DNA from: Meiothermus sp.
GTDB lineage: Bacteria > Deinococcota > Deinococci > Deinococcales > Thermaceae
Length of the DNA stretch: 64,000 nt
NCBI RefSeq assembly: GCF_026004115.1
Contig: NZ_BPIM01000001.1
Coordinates: 1,302,001 to 1,366,000 of the forward strand
Direction of reading: 5' to 3'
Below, in pieces: positions 45,392-54,606 of the stretch (its first letter is position 1; the number at the start of each line of letters is the position of its first letter). The translations under genes and the position numbers were made by a program. A model generated the notes under the pieces. It was not told where the DNA came from. It searched no databases and saw nothing but the letters and a program-made list of their open reading frames with translations.

Positions 45392-46716
45392 TTACTCCCT
45401 CCGAGAGTGGTGGTAAGGTCCTGTCCAAGGGCGTTTTGCAGGGCCAGGGCGGCCAGTTGGGCCTGGGTTAGGGCGGCCTCGAGGTTGCGCTGGGCTTGCA
45501 GCCGGTTGAGTTCTGCTGCCTGAACCTCCACGCTGGTACCGGTGCCGGCCTGCAGCCGGGCCTGGGCGGTGCGCAGGTTCTGGTTGGCCGCATTCAGGCC
45601 GGCCCGGGCGGCGGAAATGGCGGCCCGGGCAGTCTGGAGGTTCTGGTACTTTTGCCGCACGTCCAGCTCGGCGGCCTTGCGGGTGCTTTCCAGGGCTTGC
45701 TGCGCCACTTGCAGCGCGGTCTGGGCCGTGCGGATGCGGCTGTCGGCCACGGGGTCGAAAATGGGCATGCTAAGGGAGAGCCCCACACTCCAACCCTGCT
45801 GCAAGGCCCCGCCGCTCCCCTGCATTAGCGGCACCGCTCCAGAAAGTGAGGCAGTGCCGCTCTTGAAGTTCAGCCCGCTCGAGAGCGAAATGCCGCTATC
45901 GCTGTAAACCGCGCTCACCGAAGCATTGGGAATCAGCCGGTCGCGCTCGGCGCTGGCCAGGTTTTCTTCGGCATCCTGCAATTGGGACTGGCTTCGCAAC
46001 ACGTCGGAGCGGCGGCTCAGGGCCCTTTGCAGCAAGGCCTCCAGGCCCTCGCCGGGCAGGCTGGGTTCCTCGGGGGGGGTGACGGGGTTGCCGAGCTGTT
46101 GGGGGCTCAGGCCCAGGGTGCTGGCCAGGGTCAGGCGGGCCAGCTCGAGGGCCCCCTGGGCGCTCACCAGCCCCGATCGGGCGGTGTCCAGGTTCTGCTG
46201 GGCGGTGAGCAGGTCGCTCAGGGTGGCGGTGCCGGCCTGGTTCTGCGCGGTGACAATCTGCAACTGGCGTTCGCGCAGGGCCAGGGTGGCCTGGGCGATG
46301 CTCAGGTCGGTCTGGGCCTGGCGCAGGTTGAAGTACTGCGTATGCAGGGCCAGGTAAAGGGTGTTGCGAGCATCGCGGCGGGTCAGGGCGGCCCGCTCCA
46401 GGGCCCGCTCGGCGCTGCGCGCGGCGTCGGCGCTCGTAGACCAGGGCAGCACCCCCAGGCTGGCCGTGCCGGAAAGGCTCAGGCTGCTGCCGCTCTGGCG
46501 CAGGGTGTAGTCGGCCCCACCCGACAGCTTGAAGCCCAGGGCGGCCTGGGCGGCTTCCAGCTGCCGCACCGCGCTCTCGTAGTTCAGGTCGGCGCTTCTC
46601 CAGTCCAGGGTACCCGGCAGGGCTTGCAGGGCCTGGGGAAGCTCGAGGGCGCCCTGGGCCAGGACAGGAGGTGCTAAGGCGAGCAGGGTGGCGATGGTGG
46701 GTACAGGGTTCTTCAC
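45388..46716 (-). CDS. TolC-like outer-membrane efflux protein 1
   Basis: A 442-aa OEP-family protein with a signal peptide (PTIATLLALAPPVLAQG) and the helical repeat motifs (LQIVTAQNQAGTATLSDLLT, AQARLQAGTGTSVEVQAAEL). It forms the outer-membrane channel for export. The start is GTG at 46716 with GCGGAGGG upstream; an apparent longer frame to 46875 has no ribosome site and no signal peptide at its N-terminus. It is the first gene of the efflux operon. Confidence 0.88.
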   Translation of the reverse strand: MKNPVPTIATLLALAPPVLAQGALELPQALQALPGTLDWRSADLNYESAVRQLEAAQAALGFKLSGGADYTLRQSGSSLSLSGTASLGVLPWSTSADAARSAERALERAALTRRDARNTLYLALHTQYFNLRQAQTDLSIAQATLALRERQLQIVTAQNQAGTATLSDLLTAQQNLDTARSGLVSAQGALELARLTLASTLGLSPQQLGNPVTPPEEPSLPGEGLEALLQRALSRRSDVLRSQSQLQDAEENLASAERDRLIPNASVSAVYSDSGISLSSGLNFKSGTASLSGAVPLMQGSGGALQQGWSVGLSLSMPIFDPVADSRIRTAQTALQVAQQALESTRKAAELDVRQKYQNLQTARAAISAARAGLNAANQNLRTAQARLQAGTGTSVEVQAAELNRLQAQRNLEAALTQAQLAALALQNALGQDLTTTLGGSK

Positions 46717-46847
46717 GTTCCCTCCGCGGCAGTCATGTTCTGGCAAGCTTGTGTAAAGGTGCAGTACGAGATATGTAGGTTTGGTGAAGGTAGGCGCCGG
46801 GCTTCCCCAGTTTATCGCTGTGATCGTGCTTTTTGTCTGTAAAAACA

Positions 46848-46883
46848 AAGCAGGCATGCCGCCCATGGGCGGCATGCCTGCTT
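46848..46883 (-). terminator. 36-bp perfect palindrome, terminator of the C1 protease operon
   Basis: AAGCAGGCATGCCGCCC is followed directly by its exact complement, 18 bp per arm, centred on CCATGG. On the minus strand TTTGTTTTTAC follows, so it ends transcripts from 46936. In the plus direction the tail is not T-rich. Confidence 0.75.
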
Positions 46884-46935
46884 AACTGGCGACTTGGTTC
46901 GAACCTTGGCTACGACCCGGGCGTGGGCCAGGGCC

Positions 46936-49566
46936 CTATCTGAGCGTGAAGGAGTAGTAGGTGCACCTGCCTGCCCACACCGTGATGGGCCCCTTGCTGC
47001 GGCTGGGGTCGGGGGCGTTGACCTTGACAGTTACGCGGCAGTTGTCGGTGCCGAGCCCTTCGTTGTGGACGTTGTAGAGATCAAAGACGTTGCGGGTGGA
47101 GCCGGTATCGGCGAGAAGGACGTTATCAAACCCCGGGCCGCTTACGTAGAGCTTCCAGTCGTAGGTGAGGGCTTCGTTGCTGGGGTTCTCTACGCTGATC
47201 CCCCCGTAGTAGCGGGTGGGGGTAGGCCCGATGACAAGGGTGCAACCCTTTTCGCTCAGGACGATGGTGCTGCCGCCGGCTACCTTTACGCTCCCGCAGA
47301 AGCGGAACTGCCCACCGGTGAACTCCCTCGAGTACACCCCATAATCGGTGATCTTGGGGTAGGGGTTGGGGGGTGGGGGCAGCACGTTCAGGTTGAGGGT
47401 CTGGGTAGCGGTGGCCCCGTCGCTATCTTGGGTGGTCACGCGCACCTGGCGGAGTCCGGTAGCCCCAAAGGTGACCGAGACCGAGCAGCCCGTACCTGCC
47501 GAAAGCGTATCGGGCGCATCCACTGACCAGGTGGTGGTACCGCATAGCTTGTTGGTGTCGGGTTCGTTGGGGTCGGTAATGAGCGCGGTGATGGGGTAGG
47601 CCTCGCCCTGGTGGGGGTCTCCCCCGTATTGCAGGTTCAGGGTGGGCGGGGTGTTGATTACGTTGACCACGAAGCTGCTGCTGGCCTGGCTGCTGCCATA
47701 TTTGGCCAGCAAGGTTATAGTCCGGGAACCCACCGAGTTCAGAGTGCGCTTGAGTTCGGGGCCGAACAGGCTGTTGGAATCGGTGCTCCAGCCGCCATTG
47801 TAGAGGGTGCCGTCCAGATTTGAGGTCACGCTCAGGTTGACGCTCTTGGCCACAGGGTGGGTGATCTGGAAGAACTGGGCCAGGTTGGTCTCGACCCGGA
47901 GCTGTACGGTAGCGGGGTTGGTTTTGATGGTGATCTTGGGCGCTTCCGAGCCGCCCGGCGCGGCCTGCTCCTGCTTCCAGGCCTCGCTGCGGCGGCCATC
48001 GAAGTTCAGCACGCTCAGGGAATTGAAGATGCCGCTGACATAGTCGGCGGGGACGTAGTAAAAGCCGCGGTCGCCCGCGCCGCAGCCCCAGGAGTTCTTG
48101 ACGATGAAATACCCACCCCCGCCGATGCTGGGGGTCTGGCCGAACTGGCTCATGTCTTCATTGGAGAGAAACCCCACGATCTGCACGGCGTGGCCGCCGT
48201 AGGAGCCGGCTACCTCTTTGCCCTTATCGTCGAGCCTGGTCTTGGCGTAGTTGCTCACCACGCCGTCGTTTTTCACATCGTCCATGAAACCTTTGTAGAC
48301 CGGGAACGAAGCCAGGAGCACATAGCCTTGCGAGAGGTACTGGCGCAGGAGGTTGAGCTTGAAGGTCTCGCCGTTTTTCCAGACCTGGGTGGTCTTCGAG
48401 GAGGCCACGCCGGGCCCGCCAAAGGTTACCTTGGCGTAGCTACAAAAAGTGAAGATAAAGGTGGTGCAGACCCGGCGGCTCTGGTGGGCGGTATCCGAGC
48501 AGGTGCCACTGTAGCCGTTGCAGCTGTTGGCATACGAACTGCTGTCGCCATCTTTGACGCTGGGGCGTGAGGTGGCCCTGTTGTAGGTCCAGCCCCCCTC
48601 GCTGGGGAAGCTCTGGCCTTTATTGACCGCGGTCTCGAGGGCCTTCTCCGACCAGTAACCGTCGGTGTAGTCGCTGGAGTCCCAGTCCTGCTTGACCTTG
48701 TTGACCAGGAACTGCTCGGAGAGGTCTACGGGGTTGTTGTTTTGCACCCGCTCGCGGCTTTCCACCGCCCCGATCGCGGTGAAGGCCCAGCAGGTGCCGC
48801 GTTTGGCTTGGTTTTTGACCGGGCTGATGAAGTTTTTGAGGGGGAACCAGAAGCGCTTGGCCAGGTTGGTAGGGGTGCAGGGTCCGTTGTTGTCGGTGCC
48901 GTTGCCAGGGTTGATGGCTTGGGGTTGCACCCCGCCGCCGGGCTCGAGCCGGGCCGTGCGCAGGCTGGCAGGCTTGCTTCCCAACAGGCCATCGAGCTGC
49001 TCGAGGGCGGCTTTGACCTCGGCCAGCGGCTTTCCCTTGAGGCTATCGGGGCTGGGGGCCTGGGGTTTGAGGTCCTCGGGCAAGAGCGAGTAGCTCAGGG
49101 CATAATCGTCCAGGGCGTTGTCCACGCTTTGCGCGCGCTGGTAGGTCTCGACGGCGTTGCGCAGCTGGGTGCCCAGGCCAAACAGCACCACCGGCTCCCC
49201 CCCCGGCCCGCTCACCGGGCGGTCGCCCTCGAAGCTGGGGCTACCCGCAGCCTCGGCGAGCAGGGCTTGGGTGTTGGGGTCTTTGTCCGGGATGCCGTTT
49301 AGAAAGCTCTTATCGCTTTGGTATTGGGCTTCTCGAGCCTGTTTGGCTGCGGCGACTGCGGCGGTGCTGGAAAGCACCAGCTCGCCCGAGGCAATACCTT
49401 TCTGGAACTCCTCGGGGCTGACCATCTGGGCGTCAGCCGGGATACCCTCTTTCCAGGCGTTGGCCTCGGTGAACAGATCGGGATCGGTTTTGCTCCCGCC
49501 GACCGAGCACGCTGCCAATGCGACGAGCAAAAAGCCGGTGATGCCTAACCACTGCAATATTTTCAT
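46936..49566 (-). CDS. Papain-like (C1 family) cysteine protease lipoprotein
   Basis: An 876-aa protein with a lipoprotein signal (GFLLVALAACS, Cys at residue 20). A pro-region of about 220 residues precedes the peptidase domain, which has catalytic Cys in GTCWAFTAIG (about residue 258), His in YGGHAVQIVGF (about 460) and Asn in VKNSWGCGAGDRGF (about 490). Ig-like or PKD-like beta domains follow (INTPPTLNLQYGGDPHQGE) and a beta-rich end. It probably works on the cell surface. GGAGGAACTAAG precedes the ATG, 1 bp after the zinc-ribbon gene. It is the last gene of the first protease operon. Confidence 0.9.
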   Translation of the reverse strand: MKILQWLGITGFLLVALAACSVGGSKTDPDLFTEANAWKEGIPADAQMVSPEEFQKGIASGELVLSSTAAVAAAKQAREAQYQSDKSFLNGIPDKDPNTQALLAEAAGSPSFEGDRPVSGPGGEPVVLFGLGTQLRNAVETYQRAQSVDNALDDYALSYSLLPEDLKPQAPSPDSLKGKPLAEVKAALEQLDGLLGSKPASLRTARLEPGGGVQPQAINPGNGTDNNGPCTPTNLAKRFWFPLKNFISPVKNQAKRGTCWAFTAIGAVESRERVQNNNPVDLSEQFLVNKVKQDWDSSDYTDGYWSEKALETAVNKGQSFPSEGGWTYNRATSRPSVKDGDSSSYANSCNGYSGTCSDTAHQSRRVCTTFIFTFCSYAKVTFGGPGVASSKTTQVWKNGETFKLNLLRQYLSQGYVLLASFPVYKGFMDDVKNDGVVSNYAKTRLDDKGKEVAGSYGGHAVQIVGFLSNEDMSQFGQTPSIGGGGYFIVKNSWGCGAGDRGFYYVPADYVSGIFNSLSVLNFDGRRSEAWKQEQAAPGGSEAPKITIKTNPATVQLRVETNLAQFFQITHPVAKSVNLSVTSNLDGTLYNGGWSTDSNSLFGPELKRTLNSVGSRTITLLAKYGSSQASSSFVVNVINTPPTLNLQYGGDPHQGEAYPITALITDPNEPDTNKLCGTTTWSVDAPDTLSAGTGCSVSVTFGATGLRQVRVTTQDSDGATATQTLNLNVLPPPPNPYPKITDYGVYSREFTGGQFRFCGSVKVAGGSTIVLSEKGCTLVIGPTPTRYYGGISVENPSNEALTYDWKLYVSGPGFDNVLLADTGSTRNVFDLYNVHNEGLGTDNCRVTVKVNAPDPSRSKGPITVWAGRCTYYSFTLR

Positions 49567-49567
49567 C

Positions 49568-49774
49568 TTAGTTCCTCCTTACTGGCACGGCGAGCTCGAG
49601 CCCGCACACTCCACAAAACTGCGCATAGGGCGAGGTAAACCTGGCCTGACAGCGGGGGCAGGCCTCGAGCAGCCGCTCGCCGTCGTTGGTGCAATAGCGC
49701 TCGTCTGTGCTGGTCGGTACAGCCCGGGCACAGCGCGGACAGATGCGGTAAAAAATCCCTGTCTCTTCTTCCAC
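49568..49774 (-). CDS. Small double zinc-ribbon protein
   Basis: A 68-aa protein with two zinc-ribbon halves (YRICPRCARAVPTS...YCTNDGERL and ACPRCQARF...FCGVCGLEL). The start is taken as GTG at 49774 with AAGGGGG 5 nt before it; ATG at 49807 would add 11 residues. It stands between the stalk-domain gene and the C1 protease gene in one operon. The role is unknown; a chaperone-like or regulatory part is possible. Confidence 0.7.
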   Translation of the reverse strand: MEEETGIFYRICPRCARAVPTSTDERYCTNDGERLLEACPRCQARFTSPYAQFCGVCGLELAVPVRRN

Positions 49775-49818
49775 ACGCTTACCCCCTTGCAAATCGAGCC
49801 CAGCCATCCATGTGTGGC

Positions 49819-50535
49819 TTATTTCTGGCAGTCGAGCCGCACCCGCAGGCTGGGGGTGGGGGTGGTGTAACTGGCGCCGCTGGCCCGGATGGTGTTCTCG
49901 AAGCCGTTGGGATTGATCTCCAGGAGCAGCTTGGTGGGGGTTTTGATCTGGTCTTTGGGGGTGTCGTAGCGGTACCAGAACTTGAGTTGATGGGTTACCA
50001 CCCCGCCCGGCGGGAGGTTGGCATAGGTGAGCTTCTGCACGTCCAGAGCGTCGGCGGTAAGGGTTTGTGCGTCGGCGAAGGCGACCTGGATGCCCTGGTC
50101 ACGCATCCCGGTAAAAACCGGCTGCACCATGGCCCTGGCCCCGCTGCGCAGCTCCACCGTCGCGCCCCAGCCGGGGGTCTCGAGGGGGGTTCCAGCGTCT
50201 TTCACGATGGGCTCGAGCTTGATGACCTTGAAGCGCCAGACGCCGTTGAACAGGGTCTCGCCCAGGCAGCCCTCCAGCGAGGCCCGCTGGTTGGCCCCGC
50301 CGGGGGTCTGGTTGGCGGGGGTCGAGCCGCCCAGGGTCAAGGTGGCTCCCCTAAGGCTGTAATTGATTCCCAGCTCCTTAAGCACCGAGAGGGGCAGATA
50401 GGTCTTGCCGTTCACCACAATGGCCTTATCGGCGGCCACCTGTCCATTTACCACGATGCTGTAGGTGGTGCCCGCGGCCCACGCTATACCGGCGGCTAGG
50501 AGTACGGCCAGGGTGCGCAATCTGGGGTCGAACAT
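49819..50535 (-). CDS. Secreted stalk-domain protein A (copper-amine-oxidase-N-like)
   Basis: A 238-aa protein with a signal peptide (LRTLAVLLAAGIAWAAG), a stalk-like domain (YSIVVNGQVAADKAIVVNGK, TYLPLSVLKELGINYSLRG) and a beta-rich C-terminal half (FKVIKLEPIVKDAG). It is clearly related to the protein at 54607 (shared NGQVA, GGANQ and LFNGVWRFKVIK-type positions), so each protease operon has its own version. AAAGGAG precedes the ATG at 50535. It is the first gene after the 11-bp direct repeats. Confidence 0.75.
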   Translation of the reverse strand: MFDPRLRTLAVLLAAGIAWAAGTTYSIVVNGQVAADKAIVVNGKTYLPLSVLKELGINYSLRGATLTLGGSTPANQTPGGANQRASLEGCLGETLFNGVWRFKVIKLEPIVKDAGTPLETPGWGATVELRSGARAMVQPVFTGMRDQGIQVAFADAQTLTADALDVQKLTYANLPPGGVVTHQLKFWYRYDTPKDQIKTPTKLLLEINPNGFENTIRASGASYTTPTPSLRVRLDCQK

Positions 50536-50554
50536 GGTTGCTCCTTTCGACCCC

Positions 50555-50590
50555 CAGGGTGCTGCAGGGCCGGTCAGAAGCGGGTCAGAA
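50555..50590 (-). promoter_or_regulatory. 11-bp direct repeats before the C1 protease operon
   Basis: On the minus strand TTCTGACCCGC (50580-50590) is followed directly by TTCTGACCGGC (50569-50579), 10 of 11 identical. The pair ends 34 bp before the stalk-protein start. Eight bases further on is ACCCTG, a poor -10. The spacing matches the S8 operon repeats, but the motif differs. Confidence 0.5.
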
Positions 50591-50688
50591 TTGCAGGGGG
50601 TTTTGCCGAACCACAAGCGAGCCCCCCACCCTTCGCGGGGGGCCTGTGCGCTTCGTAAGCGTGAGCCATTCGAGACTCAAAATTCTTA

Positions 50689-50704
50689 AGCCCCGAACGG
50701 GGCT
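50689..50704 (-). terminator. Terminator after regulator 1
   Basis: AGCCCCG and CGGGGCT form a 7-bp stem with a 2-nt loop, about 45 bp after the regulator stop. On the minus strand TAAGAATTTTG follows. A second GC stem (GCCCCCC/GGGGGGC) is at 50621-50643. Confidence 0.5.
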
Positions 50705-50749
50705 GTTGCCGTCTGGGCCGACAGCCGCATCAGGGGGGCGCTGGGTGGT

Positions 50750-53700
50750 TCAGGCCGTGAGGAAGCCCTGCCAGTTCTCCGGCAAGGTCTCGCCCACCTC
50801 GAGCATCCTAGCCCTGGCTTCTTCGTACAGTCGGCCCAGGCTTTTGTGGTTCCCCGCGCGGCGCAGGGCCCCCAGGGTCAGGCGCAAAGCCTCGAGGTCG
50901 TAGGGGTCAGCCTCCAGCAGGATTCTTCCCAGCCGGGCGGCCTCCTTGGGGTCGGCCTCGAGCAAGGCCTCGGCCCTCGAGCGCAGGGCCAGGTGCGCCG
51001 ACTCGCGTGCGGTCTCGTAAAAGGAGGGAAGACCCCCCAGATACGCCCCCCGCCACAAGCGGGCCTCGCCGGCGCGCAAAAACTCTTCCAGGTCGGAACC
51101 GACCGCCGCGCCCAGGGCATATCCGGAGGGGGTGGTGGCCACGGCGGAAGCGCCCAGGCTTGTTCTCACCGTGTGGATCAGCTCCTTGAGCGAAGAAGCG
51201 GCTTTTTCCTCGTCCTCGCCGGGGTAGAGGCGGTCTAAAAGCTCGAGCTTGCCCACCTCACCCCGCCCGGCTACCCGGGCCTCGAGCAGGAGGGCCAGCA
51301 GCTCCTGGCGTTTGTGGCCCCGCACCGCCCGACCTCCCAGTTGCATAGGGCCCAGCACTTCTAGGCAAAGTAGAGCCGGGGAATTGCTCGAAACCGGGGA
51401 TTGATTTAGCGAGGGGAAGTAGCGGCGGGCCAGGTGAGCTCCGTTAAGCAGGCCGCGCTCCTCGAACCAACACAAACGCGCGCGGGCGCTGTCTATGTTC
51501 CCGGTGATGCGATCAAGCTCGAGGCCGATGCATTCGGCATACACCTGCCAGTCGGAACCCGAGGCCAGTTGATAGGCTTTCTCTAAGCACGTGCAGGCTG
51601 CCTCGGCCTGGCCCAGCTCGGCCAGCGCCAGCCCCTGAGCGGTAAGAGCCTGATATTGCGGTTGTTTGAGGCCAAATCCCTGGGCCATGGTCAGGCACGC
51701 CTGGGCTATTTCCAGGCCCCGTGCGGCCCGTCCCGCACTGGTTTCTACTTTAGATAACTGGTAGAGGGCCATGAACAGCTTGCTGCCGCCAAAAGGCTTT
51801 GCCAGCTCCAAGGCGCTTTCGGCATGCTTGCGGGCCAGGGTGTGGCCATAGGGGGGCTGCCAGTCCAGGTAGAGGTTGCTGAGCTGGGCTTCACAGGTGA
51901 TCAGGAAACTCGAGGCATCGCTTTGCTGCAAAATCTCCCGGCTTTCGCAGAAGGCTTCCTCGGCTTGCTCGTACTGGCCCATCTCGTGCAGAATGCGGGC
52001 TTTCTTGGTCAGGGTGCTGGCGTAGTGGCGGCTGATGCCGGCCTCGGCGTACAGGCGCAAAGCTTCTTCGGTGTCGGCCAGCATCTCGGCTTCCCGGCTG
52101 AGTTCCTCCAGCACCATGGCCCGGTTATGCAGGGTGGAGGCAGTGTAGGCCGGCTGGCCTGCATCGCGAGCAGCCTCCACGGCCTGGTTGAAAAGGGAAA
52201 GGGCGGCCTCGAGGTCATCCTGATAAAAACGCGCCAGCCCACAAACCGTCAGCAACCGCGCCCGATCCAGCAGTGAGCAAGGTTGATTCAAGGCGGCTTT
52301 GGCAATAGCTTCGGCACCCACGTGGTCGCCCTGCAGGGTGCGGGCAAAGCCGATGTTATAGGCCAGCGCCGGGGTGGGTTCATGGTGCAGCGCCGGGTGA
52401 GCTTCCCAGTGCTGCAATACCCCCTTGTAGTCCCCCATAGCAAATTGCAGGGCAATCCGGCGCTTGATCCAGTCGGGCTGGGCTTTCTCGCGCTCAGAAA
52501 AGCGCCCCATTAGCCGCTCGACCTCGCGCGAATCGCCCAGGTCGGCGTAGCAGCCCGCCAGCAGGTAAAGCGCCTCGGGGTGGTCGGGCCGGTCTTCCAG
52601 TACCAGCCGCAGCAGCCGCATGGCCTCGGGGCGGTCTGCTTTTTCCAGAACCTGGGCTGCGGCAAAGGCCAGCTTGCCGCGCAGGGGTGCGGGCGCATGG
52701 GTCGCGGCCCTGGCCCACAGCCGTGCGGCTTGCACCTCATCCCCCTGCTGCTGGGCGGCCTCAGCAGCGCCTTGCAGGTGGGCCAGAATTTGTTCGCTTT
52801 GCAACCCGGCTTCCTCGAGATATTGTGCGGCGTCCAGCGGTTGATCGGCTAGGGCCTCGAGGGCCCTTTGGGCATAGCCACGGCGCAGTTGCGCCGGCAG
52901 GCTGCGCAGGGTGACTTCCTGATAGAGTGGGTGGGCAAACTCCCCAGCCCAAAAAAGGCCTTTTCGCTGCAAAGCTAGCTGGGCTGTGTTCAATTCCTGA
53001 GATGAAAGCCCGGCTACTTTGGCCCACACCACAGGGCTGGCCCCCAGCCCCAGCAGGGCTTTGCTTTCCAGGGCCTGGCGCAGGGTGGGGGAGTCGGTTG
53101 CCTCGCGCAGCCAGTGTTCCAGGAGTGCCTCTACCGTCAGGGGCAAGGTGCCTACCTGCGGAGGCCGCCAGTACCACCGCCGCCCATCGCTCCACAAAAA
53201 GCCTTGTCGGGCCAGGTGGCGCAGATACTCCAGGCTGAACAGCGGGTTGCCCTGGGCGCGGCCATAAATCCAGGCCAGGGCGCCTTCGGGCAGGGGGCTT
53301 CCCATCTCGGCCTCGAGCATGGCTTGCGAGGCTTCGGGGGAGAGGGGCGTTACACGATAGGCCTCGAAAGGTTCGGGGGGAATGCTGCGGCTGGTGACCA
53401 GCAGGGCCACGCCCCTGGTTCGCAAAGCAAGGGCGGCCAGGGCCTGGATCCACTCGAGGCCCTCCGGGCTCACCTCGTGGATGTCTTCCAGGTGCAGCAC
53501 CACCGGGGCCAGCGCGGAGAGCAGCGCTCCCAATGCCTCCGCCGTTCGTTTGCTACCCAGGGCTTCGCCTTTTTGCAGCTTGAGCAGCAGGGGTTCGGCC
53601 CAGGCCGGGAGCCGGTCGGGCCGAGGAATGCCCCGTACCAAAGCACCCGGCGGCACCATAGCAGGAAAGCTAAAACTGCGACAGGAGGTCTCGCGCAGGA

Positions 53701-53860
53701 GCTGCCGGGCAGTGTGGCTCTTGCCAACCCCCGGCTCGCCCCACAGGGCCAGGGCCAGCCCAACTCGTTTGAGCACCACCCCTTTGAGGCGTGGCCGCAG
53801 TAAGGCAGTTGGCTCCACTCTGGTTTCCGTACCTTCCAGTCTAACCATGATGCGAACCAC
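50750..53860 (-). CDS. Large P-loop/TPR regulator with C-terminal SARP-type DNA-binding and BTAD domains
   Basis: A 1036-aa protein. An AAA/NACHT-like ATPase is at the N-terminus (Walker A WGEPGVGKSHTARQL at about residue 40, Walker B-like VVLHLEDIHE), then many TPR-type repeats (LAYNIGFARTLQGDHVGAEA, QALTAQGLALAELGQAEAAC), and at the C-terminus a winged helix (LEVLGPMQLGGRAVRGHKRQ, about 820-915) with a BTAD domain (about 915-1036). This is the reverse of the usual SARP order. It probably senses a signal through the TPR and ATPase parts and activates the adjacent protease operon. The start is GTG 53860 or ATG 53848. Confidence 0.82.
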   Translation of the reverse strand: MVRIMVRLEGTETRVEPTALLRPRLKGVVLKRVGLALALWGEPGVGKSHTARQLLRETSCRSFSFPAMVPPGALVRGIPRPDRLPAWAEPLLLKLQKGEALGSKRTAEALGALLSALAPVVLHLEDIHEVSPEGLEWIQALAALALRTRGVALLVTSRSIPPEPFEAYRVTPLSPEASQAMLEAEMGSPLPEGALAWIYGRAQGNPLFSLEYLRHLARQGFLWSDGRRWYWRPPQVGTLPLTVEALLEHWLREATDSPTLRQALESKALLGLGASPVVWAKVAGLSSQELNTAQLALQRKGLFWAGEFAHPLYQEVTLRSLPAQLRRGYAQRALEALADQPLDAAQYLEEAGLQSEQILAHLQGAAEAAQQQGDEVQAARLWARAATHAPAPLRGKLAFAAAQVLEKADRPEAMRLLRLVLEDRPDHPEALYLLAGCYADLGDSREVERLMGRFSEREKAQPDWIKRRIALQFAMGDYKGVLQHWEAHPALHHEPTPALAYNIGFARTLQGDHVGAEAIAKAALNQPCSLLDRARLLTVCGLARFYQDDLEAALSLFNQAVEAARDAGQPAYTASTLHNRAMVLEELSREAEMLADTEEALRLYAEAGISRHYASTLTKKARILHEMGQYEQAEEAFCESREILQQSDASSFLITCEAQLSNLYLDWQPPYGHTLARKHAESALELAKPFGGSKLFMALYQLSKVETSAGRAARGLEIAQACLTMAQGFGLKQPQYQALTAQGLALAELGQAEAACTCLEKAYQLASGSDWQVYAECIGLELDRITGNIDSARARLCWFEERGLLNGAHLARRYFPSLNQSPVSSNSPALLCLEVLGPMQLGGRAVRGHKRQELLALLLEARVAGRGEVGKLELLDRLYPGEDEEKAASSLKELIHTVRTSLGASAVATTPSGYALGAAVGSDLEEFLRAGEARLWRGAYLGGLPSFYETARESAHLALRSRAEALLEADPKEAARLGRILLEADPYDLEALRLTLGALRRAGNHKSLGRLYEEARARMLEVGETLPENWQGFLTA

Positions 53861-54173
53861 AGCCTAGTTGAGCCCACGTTATATCGGCGTTACGCGCAGG
53901 TCTGGGAGTGCTGCACGCCACTCCTACGGTAAGCTGGTCAAATATTCGCAGCAGACACCAGCTCCCTCCCTACAGCGTAGGGAGGGTGGGGGAGGGTATT
54001 GAGCAAGGCCCTGAATCAGTAAGGGGAGTGTATTTCAGCAACTTAGAGCGCTCTTCACATATTTCGAGCCATCCGACTTCAAGAAAGCTTTGTACTGGAC
54101 AGAATAGTTGCTGCCCGGAAACTCGAGACCCCAGCACTCGTGGGCCGAGCCCGGCCCACGCTTGGGTGCGTAA
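53861..54173. other. Spacer upstream of regulator 1
   Basis: No gene is seen. The minus-strand TAGGCT at 53863-53868 is a candidate -10 for the regulator. A GC-rich hairpin repeat (CTCCCTCCCTACAGCGTAGG region, 53960-53995) resembles those at 5.9 and 25.16 kb. Confidence 0.45.
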
Positions 54174-54492
54174 TACCAGATTCGGTTAGTTCGTCTAGTT
54201 CGTCACCGTTTGGTGACGAACTAACCCGACCGAAGTTATCCGCGTAGCGGAGGGCGATACCGCCCCTTGGAAGTTATCCGCGTAGCGGAGGGCGATACCG
54301 CCCCTTGGAAGTTATCCGCGTAGCGGAGGGCGATACCGCCCCTTGGAAGGGAGACGCTTTCTTCGCCGACCGACAGTGAAGGGCCATCGGCCCCCGGCTA
54401 GCGCCGGTACTCAAGGGAGGGGTGTGCTCTAGGATTCAAAAAGACAGCCTCTGGTGTTTTTGGTTTTGTGAACTGTCTTTTTGAATCCGGTA
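54174..54492 (+). mobile_element. MITE copy 2, three 38-bp units, complete
   Basis: A 319-bp element with ends TACCAGATTC and GAATCCGGTA, flanked by TAA on both sides (54171-54173, 54493-54495). Order: left palindrome (TTCGGTTAGTTCG opposite CGAACTAACCCGACCGAA), three 38-bp units (54233-54346), a tail including GGCCATCGGCCCCCGGCTAG, and a right hairpin (GATTCAAAAAGACAG opposite CTGTCTTTTTGAATC). No gene. Confidence 0.9.
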
Positions 54493-54606
54493 TAACATGC
54501 GTCTGGGCGCAGACGCATTCTCGTTTTCGCGGGCGGCAACGTCTGTGAAGGGCGCGATAAGAAGCCCTTTGCAAGCGCAAAGGGCCGGTTGGATTGAAGG
54601 TGTCGG
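54493..54606. other. Spacer after MITE copy 2
   Basis: A perfect 9-bp hairpin (ATGCGTCTG, loop GGCG, CAGACGCAT; 54497-54518) and the 21-bp sequence shared with 472-492 (at 54531-54551) lie here. The hairpin may end transcripts of the second protease operon on the minus strand. Confidence 0.45.
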
